Source: Candidatus Latescibacterota bacterium (GTDB lineage: Bacteria > Latescibacterota > UBA2968 > UBA8231). From it: DNA of 64,000 nt. A program made the translations under genes and the position numbers. The stretch lies in NCBI GenBank assembly GCA_022820485.1, contig JAJEFJ010000103.1, positions 124,001 through 188,000 of the forward strand, written 5' to 3'. Positions 58,670-64,000 of the stretch are shown here, in pieces; the first letter of the stretch is position 1, and each line of letters begins with the position of its first letter. Below the pieces are notes generated by a model. It worked only from the letters and a program-made list of their open reading frames with translations, made no database searches and was not told the DNA's origin.

Positions 58670-59056
58670 TTGCCGCCCGAAAGACGCAGACGCAAGAAAG
58701 CAAAACAGGTAGAGGCTGTGGGCGTGGCGCATATTCTGGCCACGTTCAACAATACGATTATCACTCTTACCGATACTAGGGGCAATGTGATTTCTTGGGC
58801 GACCCCAGGGAAAATGAGCATCAGGGGCAGTCGCAAATCTACGCCCTTTGCCGGCCAGATCGCCGCTGAAAAGGCCGCTCAAGAAGCCATGAATATGGGA
58901 TTGCGCCGCGTGGAGGTCTGGGTCAAGGGGCCGGGGGTAGGGCGCGAGTCCGCCATCCGCGCTTTGCAAAACGCCGGGCTCGAGATTTCCGCCATCCGCG
59001 ACGTGACGCCCATGCCGCACAACGGCTGTCGGCCGCCCAAGCGTCGCCGCGTTTAG
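58670..59056 (+). CDS. rpsK: 30S ribosomal protein S11
   Basis: TTG start at 58670 behind GGAGAGGA; 128 residues. [57 protein letters not shown] and the invariant end [19 protein letters not shown] mark S11. The Asn-Gly in PHNG is the site of isoaspartate formation in other bacteria. S11 forms the platform near the E-site mRNA. rpsD follows 16 bp later. Confidence 0.95.
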   Translation: MPPERRRRKKAKQVEAVGVAHILATFNNTIITLTDTRGNVISWATPGKMSIRGSRKSTPFAGQIAAEKAAQEAMNMGLRRVEVWVKGPGVGRESAIRALQNAGLEISAIRDVTPMPHNGCRPPKRRRV

Positions 59057-59072
59057 AGGAGCTAACTACGTT

Positions 59073-59699
59073 ATGAGCAGGCATACAGGTCCCAATTGTC
59101 GCTTCTGCCGCCGGGAAGGAGCTAAACTCTTCCTCAAGGGCGAGCGCTGCAATCTCGAAAAATGCTCCTTTGAGCGGCGTAGCTATGCCCCGGGCCAACA
59201 CGGTCAGGGCTTGCGGCGCAAGCAGTCCGACTACAGCGTACAGCTACGGGCCAAGCAAAAACTGGCTCGGCTCTACGGAATCCGCGAAGGCCAGTTCCGA
59301 GGCTATTACAAGGAGGCATCGCGCGTGCCGGGCGTTAGTGGCGAAAACTTGTTGCGCCTGTTAGAGCGCCGCCTCGACAACATTGTCTATCGGCTCGGTT
59401 TCGCGCCGTCGCGCAAGGCCGCGCGCCAGTTAGTGCGCCACAACCACATCGTGGTAAACGGCAAACGGGTTAATATTCCTTCCTACCTGACCCGGATGGG
59501 CGATGTGGTACAGGTCGCCCAACGCAGTCGCCAGCTAGAAGCCATTCACGAATCGCTGCGCCGTTCGCGGGAGACTGTGCCTTGGCTGGCGATAGATAAG
59601 GTCAACCTGACTGGAACTGTAGCAGAGGTTCCCAGCCGTGAAGACATCCCCACGGTCGCCGAAGAACAATTGGTCATCGAATTTTATTCTCGCGTCTAA
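59073..59699 (+). CDS. rpsD: 30S ribosomal protein S4 (zinc form)
   Basis: 208 residues. The N-terminus has C-R-F-C and, after GERCNLEKCSF, two more Cys, the four-Cys zinc site of C+ S4 proteins. YAPGQHGQGLRRKQSDYSVQLRAKQKLARLYGI and the S4 RNA-binding domain (LERRLDNIVYRLGFAPSRKAARQLVRHNHIVVNGKRVNIPSYL) follow. S4 starts 16S 5'-domain assembly and in E. coli represses the alpha operon. A 43-bp gap precedes rpoA. Confidence 0.96.
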   Translation: MSRHTGPNCRFCRREGAKLFLKGERCNLEKCSFERRSYAPGQHGQGLRRKQSDYSVQLRAKQKLARLYGIREGQFRGYYKEASRVPGVSGENLLRLLERRLDNIVYRLGFAPSRKAARQLVRHNHIVVNGKRVNIPSYLTRMGDVVQVAQRSRQLEAIHESLRRSRETVPWLAIDKVNLTGTVAEVPSREDIPTVAEEQLVIEFYSRV

Positions 59700-59742
59700 A
59701 GTTTTACTCCGCCCAATCCATCAAGGGGCAAGAGGCTAAAGT

Positions 59743-60759
59743 ATGAAATTAGAAGGTCTCCAGATGCCGAAGCTGGCCGAGGTCGAAAAAGAAAGCCTCA
59801 GCGACACTTATGGCATGTTTGTCGTCGAACCGCTCGAGCGCGGTTTTGGCGTTTCTATGGGGCACGCACTGCGCCGCGTCTTGCTGTCCTTTATCCAAGG
59901 AGCCGCGATCAAGCAAGTCAATATCGAAGGCGTGCATCACGAATTTTCCACAATTGAAGGGGTGCGCGAGGATGTGCCGGAGATCGTGCGCAACTTCAAG
60001 GAAGTGGCACTTCGCTATAGTGGCGAAGAGGATCGCGTCTTGCGCGTCGAGCGCACGACAGCAGGAGCCTTGGTGGCCAAGGATATAGAAGTGGACCCCA
60101 GGGTCGAGGTTCTGAATCCCGACCTACACATTGCCACCTTGGATAAAGGGGCTTCTCTGAAAATGGAACTAACGGTTGGCTGCGGTCGCGGCTACCTGTT
60201 CGCCGAGGAGAACAAAATCCCCGAGCAGCCCATTGGTGCTATTCCTCTCGATACAAACTATTCGCCGGTTCTCAAGGTCCACTACGATATCGAGAACGCA
60301 CGCGTCGGGCGGCGCACCGACTACGATAAGCTGATTATGGAAGTCTGGACCGATGGCTCAGTTCATCCCGAAGACGCCATGTCCCAAGCCGCCCAAATCC
60401 TGACTGAACACCTAAACCTTTTTATTAATTTTACAGAAGAGCCCGAAGGCATTGAGGAAAAGGAAGTTGACGAAGATGCCAAGAAGATCGTTCAACTCTT
60501 GCAAACGCCTGTCGAAGAGATTGAATTGACGGTGCGCTCGGCCAACTGCCTCAAAGCCGCCGGGATCACCCATCTCAGGGACTTGGTGTCGCGCACGGAG
60601 GCCGAGATGTTGCAGTATCGCAACTTCGGCCGCAAATCGCTCAACGAGTTGCAGAAAATACTCGAGGAAAACAATCTTAGCTGGGGTATGGATCTGACTC
60701 CGTACGACGGCATTGAGATCGACCAAACAGCGGACAATCCGCTGGCGGAAGAATTCTAG
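59743..60759 (+). CDS. rpoA: RNA polymerase alpha subunit
   Basis: 338 residues. The N-terminal assembly domain has [31 protein letters not shown] and [16 protein letters not shown], and a linker leads to the C-terminal DNA- and activator-binding domain ([59 protein letters not shown]), where the Arg/Asn residues that bind UP elements (RSANCL, GRKS) are kept. AAGAGG is upstream of the ATG. rplQ starts two bases after its stop. Confidence 0.97.
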   Translation: MKLEGLQMPKLAEVEKESLSDTYGMFVVEPLERGFGVSMGHALRRVLLSFIQGAAIKQVNIEGVHHEFSTIEGVREDVPEIVRNFKEVALRYSGEEDRVLRVERTTAGALVAKDIEVDPRVEVLNPDLHIATLDKGASLKMELTVGCGRGYLFAEENKIPEQPIGAIPLDTNYSPVLKVHYDIENARVGRRTDYDKLIMEVWTDGSVHPEDAMSQAAQILTEHLNLFINFTEEPEGIEEKEVDEDAKKIVQLLQTPVEEIELTVRSANCLKAAGITHLRDLVSRTEAEMLQYRNFGRKSLNELQKILEENNLSWGMDLTPYDGIEIDQTADNPLAEEF

Positions 60760-60761
60760 CC

Positions 60762-61187
60762 ATGAGACACGGCAAAAAAATAGCCAAACTGGGGCGCACA
60801 GCTCCACACCGCAAGGCCATGTTGTCCAACATGATGGCCTCGCTCTTTATCAACGAGCGCGTCACCACCACCCAGACGCGCGCCAAAGAGCTCAAGCGCA
60901 CGGCCGAGCGGGTGCTGACTTGCGCCAAGAAAGGCGACCTGCACGCCCGGCGTCAAGTGCTACGCGTCATAGCCGACAAGCAGGTGGTCGCTAAGCTGTT
61001 TGACGAACTCGGCCCGCGCTACAAAAGCCGCAACGGAGGCTATACGCGCGTGATCAAGTTGGGACCGCGACGCGGCGACGGGGCATTTATGAGCATCGTT
61101 GAACTCGTGGATCGCCCCGGGGTGGCCGCAGAAGAAGCTCAACAGGCCGAGACTGCAGCAGAAGAGGCTCCTAAGGCCGAAGAATAA
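60762..61187 (+). CDS. rplQ: 50S ribosomal protein L17
   Basis: 141 residues. [69 protein letters not shown] is L17; [26 protein letters not shown] closes the core. A low-complexity Ala/Glu tail of about 25 residues ([20 protein letters not shown]) is an extra not needed for the fold. It is the last gene of the ribosomal block and is followed by a strong hairpin. Confidence 0.95.
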   Translation: MRHGKKIAKLGRTAPHRKAMLSNMMASLFINERVTTTQTRAKELKRTAERVLTCAKKGDLHARRQVLRVIADKQVVAKLFDELGPRYKSRNGGYTRVIKLGPRRGDGAFMSIVELVDRPGVAAEEAQQAETAAEEAPKAEE

Positions 61188-61212
61188 GGTGGGCGTCCAA
61201 AGGTAAGTAGTG

Positions 61213-61252
61213 ACGGGGCAAGATGATGACCATCTTGCCCCGTTTGCATTTT
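61213..61252 (+). terminator. Terminator closing the ribosomal block
   Basis: ACGGGGCAAGATG (61213-61225) pairs perfectly over 13 bp with CATCTTGCCCCGT (61231-61243) around the loop ATGAC; TTGCATTTTAG follows. The T-run is interrupted but the stem is very stable. Confidence 0.8.
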
Positions 61253-61265
61253 AGATAGAGAGCAC

Positions 61266-62624
61266 GTGAAACGAGGAGATCGCATCGAGGTCGAGGTCGC
61301 CGCGCTCACCACCAAGGGCGACGGAATGGCTTACGTCGGGCACCGCGAGGTCGTCGTGCGTCAGTCTGTTCCTGGAGACCGGGTCGCCGCCCGGATCGTA
61401 AAGAAGCGCAAGGGGCGCTTTGAGGCCGAGGTAGAAGAGTTCCTTACAGAGGGCTACAAACGCGAGGAGCCTCCCTGCACTCATTTCGGACATTGCGGCG
61501 GCTGTCGCTGGCAGGAATTGCCTTACGCGGCCCAGCTTGCCGTCAAGGAGCAGATGGTCGCTAGCGCATTGGCAACCAGTGGCCTGACGCTGCCGACCGC
61601 CGCGCCGATTTTGCCTAGCCCGACCCCCTTTTTCTATCGCAACAAAATGGAATTTTCCTTTGGTGCGGATCGCGCGGGCTTGTTGCAATTGGGCTTGCAC
61701 GTACGCGGGCGTTTCAATTGGATCTTTGACGTCGAAGAGTGCCACCTACAGTCGCGCACTTCCAACCGCATCGTCGGAGCGGTACGCCGCATCAGCCAAG
61801 CGTTGGGTCTGAGCGCGTACGACCTAAAGCGGCACCAAGGACTGCTGCGCTTCTTGGTCGTACGCGAGGGCAAGCGGAGCGGGGAAGTAATGGTCAACCT
61901 CGTCGTGTCCGCGTATCCCGACCGAGGCGTCCGACAGCTCGCCGAGCAATTGTTGGATGCCGTACCTGAAATTGACGTTTTGCTCGTCACCTTACACACC
62001 GGCAAGGCCCAAGTCGCGGCCGGGGAGCGCGAGTTTGTGCTCAAGGGAAGCGGGCGCATCACCGAAGTGTGCGCTGGCCTCGAATTCGACATTTCTCCCC
62101 AGTCCTTTTTTCAAACAAATTCGCTGCAAGCCGAGCGGCTCTACGAGGTCATAGCCCGCGTGGCCGGGCCGCAAAAGGCCGTGCTAGATTTGTACTGTGG
62201 CACCGGCAGCATCAGCCTGCTTTTAGCGCGCCAGTCCCAGTTTGTGTTGGGCATCGAAGTGGTCGCTGAAGCAGTGGAGGATGCCAAGCGCAACGCCGTG
62301 CGCAATCAGATAGAAAACTGCGAGTTTATGGTCGGCGCAGCCGAGGACATACTGGGGGAATTGGCGGTACAAGGCCAGCATTTTGATCTGGCCGTCGTCG
62401 ATCCCCCGAGACCTGGAATCCACAAAAAGGCACTGGCCGGTCTATGCGCGTTGGCACCGCCGCGCATTATTTACGTCTCCTGCAACGTCCACGCGCTAGC
62501 TGGTGATTTGCGCACCTTGGGCGAGGCTGGATACGGCGTCCGCAGCGTGCAACCCGTAGATATGTTTCCCCAAACGCCGCACTGCGAAGTAGTCGTCGAG
62601 TTGTGCAAACAGGTCACCCCGTGA
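61266..62624 (+). CDS. RumA/RlmD-like (uracil-5-)-methyltransferase
   Basis: 452 residues, GTG start at 61266. An N-terminal TRAM domain (RGDRIEVEVAALTTKGDGMAYVGHREVVVRQSVPGDRV) is followed by four Cys for a [4Fe-4S] cluster: C-x5-C-G-G-C (CTHFGHCGGC) and the later EECHLQ. The SAM fold shows LDLYCGTGSISLLLA, the catalytic region AVVDPPRPGIHKKAL and YVSCNVHALAGDL with the nucleophilic Cys. It should put a methyl group on C5 of a uridine in 23S rRNA, though TrmA/RlmD subgroups are hard to tell apart by eye. It lies 79 bp after rplQ, beyond the terminator, and its TGA overlaps the next GTG. Confidence 0.9.
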   Translation: MKRGDRIEVEVAALTTKGDGMAYVGHREVVVRQSVPGDRVAARIVKKRKGRFEAEVEEFLTEGYKREEPPCTHFGHCGGCRWQELPYAAQLAVKEQMVASALATSGLTLPTAAPILPSPTPFFYRNKMEFSFGADRAGLLQLGLHVRGRFNWIFDVEECHLQSRTSNRIVGAVRRISQALGLSAYDLKRHQGLLRFLVVREGKRSGEVMVNLVVSAYPDRGVRQLAEQLLDAVPEIDVLLVTLHTGKAQVAAGEREFVLKGSGRITEVCAGLEFDISPQSFFQTNSLQAERLYEVIARVAGPQKAVLDLYCGTGSISLLLARQSQFVLGIEVVAEAVEDAKRNAVRNQIENCEFMVGAAEDILGELAVQGQHFDLAVVDPPRPGIHKKALAGLCALAPPRIIYVSCNVHALAGDLRTLGEAGYGVRSVQPVDMFPQTPHCEVVVELCKQVTP

Positions 62625-63991
62625 GTGAGAAACGCCATACGCAGCCACGGCTCTTGGTCGTGCTGCCCGAATCCCAGCAGGCCCGGGCGCTGATTTTCTA
62701 TTTAGAACAACAGGCGTACGAAGTGATCTGGGCGCACGAGGGGCAAAGCGCGTACGACATCCTCGACGCCGATGCGGTTGATGCGCTGATCTACGCTCTA
62801 CGCGAGAAGCGCATCGATGGGTTGAGGGTTCAGCAACTGGCCCACAAGCGCAACCCGGCCATCTGCGCGATTGCCATGGCCGGTCCCGAAGACATTGAGT
62901 TGGGGGTTGAAGCGATGCGCCAAGGAGCCTACGACTTTCAACTCCAGCCGCTGAATTTTGCCAAGGTCGGCGCGGTGTTGGAAAAGGGCCTGAGCTACCA
63001 GCAGCTAGTGGGGGAAGTCTCGGATCTACAGCGCCGCTTGGACGAGCGCTACCGCTTTGACGACATCGCTCGTCGTTCGTCGTCGTGGCAGCGCATTTAC
63101 CTCCAGATCGAACAGGTGGCTCAATCGCGGACTAGCGTTTTGATCGCTGGTGAGACCGGTACGGGCAAGGGCGAAGTAGCAAAGGCCATTCACCAACGGA
63201 GTCGGCGGCGGGAAAACGCCTTCGTCGAGATAAACTGCGGTGCCCTGCCGGAGAGCTTGGTTGAAAACGAGCTTTTTGGCCACGAGAAGGGGGCCTATAC
63301 CGGAGCTGGAGCAGCGCGCAAAGGGCGCTTTGAACTGGCCGATCAAGGCACCTTGTTCCTCGATGAAGTCGGGGACATTCCCCTGCCGACGCAAGTAAAG
63401 CTGCTGAGAGTGATTCAGGACGGCTGCTTTGAGCGGATCGGCGGCACCCAGACCCGGCGAGTCGATGTGCGCTTGATTGCGGCGACACACCGCGATCTAG
63501 AGGCCATGGTACGGGAAGGCTCCTTCCGGGCGGACCTGTTCTACCGGCTCAACGTGATCAAGGTCGAGGTGCCGCCCCTGCGCGAGTGCCGCGAGGACAT
63601 ACCCATTCTGGTCGATGCGTTCATCCAGCAGTTCGCCGCCGAGAACAACAAGCGCATCGCGGGCATCCGGCCACGAGCCTTAGACGTGTTGCGCGATTAC
63701 GATTGGCCGGGCAATGTGCGGGAATTAAAAAACTGTATCGAGGGCATGGTCGTCATGTGCGCCCGCGAAGGCGTACTCGAAGTTGGGGACATCCCGCGCT
63801 ACATAAACCGCCAAGAGCGCGTCTTCCCCGGATTGGGTTTTCGCGTCGGCATGAGCATGGCCGAGATCGAACAGACGGCCATTGCCGAGACGCTGAAGGC
63901 GGTTGGCAACGACCGACGGCGAGCGGCCGAAATTCTGCAAATCGGCCTCAGTACGCTCTACCGCAAAGTAAAGCAATACGGTGGGATTTAG
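62621..63991 (+). CDS. NtrC-family sigma54 activator with degenerate receiver
   Basis: The GTG at 62621 overlaps the methyltransferase stop (GTGA); 456 residues. Residues ~10-125 have a receiver-like fold (RLLVVLPESQQARALIFYLEQQAYEVIWAHEGQSAYDIL...GAYDFQLQPLNFAKV) but the acidic pair is replaced by PES, the phospho-Asp position reads DALIYALREKR, and the Lys of TKP is Gln (LQP). The AAA+ domain is intact: GETGTGKGEVAKAIH, the sigma54-contact loop GAYTGAGAARKG (GAYTGA instead of GAFTGA), LFLDEVGDIPLPTQVKLLRV, and R-finger region SFRADLFYRLNVI. A Fis-type helix-turn-helix ends it (RRRAAEILQIGLSTLYRKVKQYG). It activates sigma54 promoters, probably without classic phosphorylation. Confidence 0.9.
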   Translation: MSEKRHTQPRLLVVLPESQQARALIFYLEQQAYEVIWAHEGQSAYDILDADAVDALIYALREKRIDGLRVQQLAHKRNPAICAIAMAGPEDIELGVEAMRQGAYDFQLQPLNFAKVGAVLEKGLSYQQLVGEVSDLQRRLDERYRFDDIARRSSSWQRIYLQIEQVAQSRTSVLIAGETGTGKGEVAKAIHQRSRRRENAFVEINCGALPESLVENELFGHEKGAYTGAGAARKGRFELADQGTLFLDEVGDIPLPTQVKLLRVIQDGCFERIGGTQTRRVDVRLIAATHRDLEAMVREGSFRADLFYRLNVIKVEVPPLRECREDIPILVDAFIQQFAAENNKRIAGIRPRALDVLRDYDWPGNVRELKNCIEGMVVMCAREGVLEVGDIPRYINRQERVFPGLGFRVGMSMAEIEQTAIAETLKAVGNDRRRAAEILQIGLSTLYRKVKQYGGI

Positions 63992-64000
63992 CGGCGTTGA

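Overview
The window comes from a bacterial chromosome that I cannot place confidently. The long ribosomal, RNA polymerase and translation-factor block is host core genome. Repeated phytanoyl-CoA dioxygenase (PhyH) genes, a DUF3604 protein and several unrecognised TIM-barrel or sandwich proteins recall uncultured, PhyH-rich lineages such as Latescibacterota or Poribacteria; that is a low-confidence inference. The host genes look moderately GC-rich, while a few accessory genes are visibly AT-rich. Promoters found by eye follow a TTGACA-17-TAnAnT pattern, so ordinary sigma70-type transcription is expected.

Layout. (1) 1-5660: a metabolic or hypothetical block with a DUF3604/PHP-like protein cut by the window edge, a sandwich protein fused to a DUF59 domain, a TIM-barrel-like protein and a PhyH oxygenase. 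(2) 5693-14629: a probable defence island. On the plus strand a 30-bp perfect palindrome sits directly in front of a DUF4143 ATPase - TIR protein - truncated HicB run. Converging on it from the minus strand are a SNF2-family helicase and a GHKL ATPase with an HNH-like C-terminus, separated by only two bases. (3) 14634-16605: 2-hydroxyacid dehydrogenase and PfkB kinase, lying upstream of the helicase on the same strand. (4) 16686-20497: infC with an apparent AUC start codon, a second PhyH, a SulP transporter and zapA, with a divergent promoter that shares a palindromic -10. (5) 20677-25577: FAD/Fe-S hydroxyacid oxidase, an unknown protein, an FmdB zinc ribbon and a LarA-type racemase, suggesting lactate or related 2-hydroxyacid use. 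(6) 25574-31739: sbcD-sbcC-ygfZ and a Y-family polymerase relative that has lost its fingers region. (7) 31825-61250: greA, three tRNAs, rpmG, secE-nusG-rplKAJL-rpoBC, then a fused str-S10-spc-alpha cluster that lacks rplC, adk, map and infA and ends at a strong hairpin after rplQ. (8) 61266-63991: a RumA/RlmD-type rRNA methyltransferase overlapping a sigma54 activator with a degenerate receiver domain.

The most interesting material is the helicase/GHKL-HNH pair, the palindrome-led DUF4143-TIR unit, the fingerless DinB-like protein, and a set of leader structures: terminators between promoter and gene for zapA and greA, a 32-bp palindrome between rplL and rpoB, and a dyad over the str promoter. 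All calls are by reading sequence and motif memory; no database search, folding or alignment program was run.
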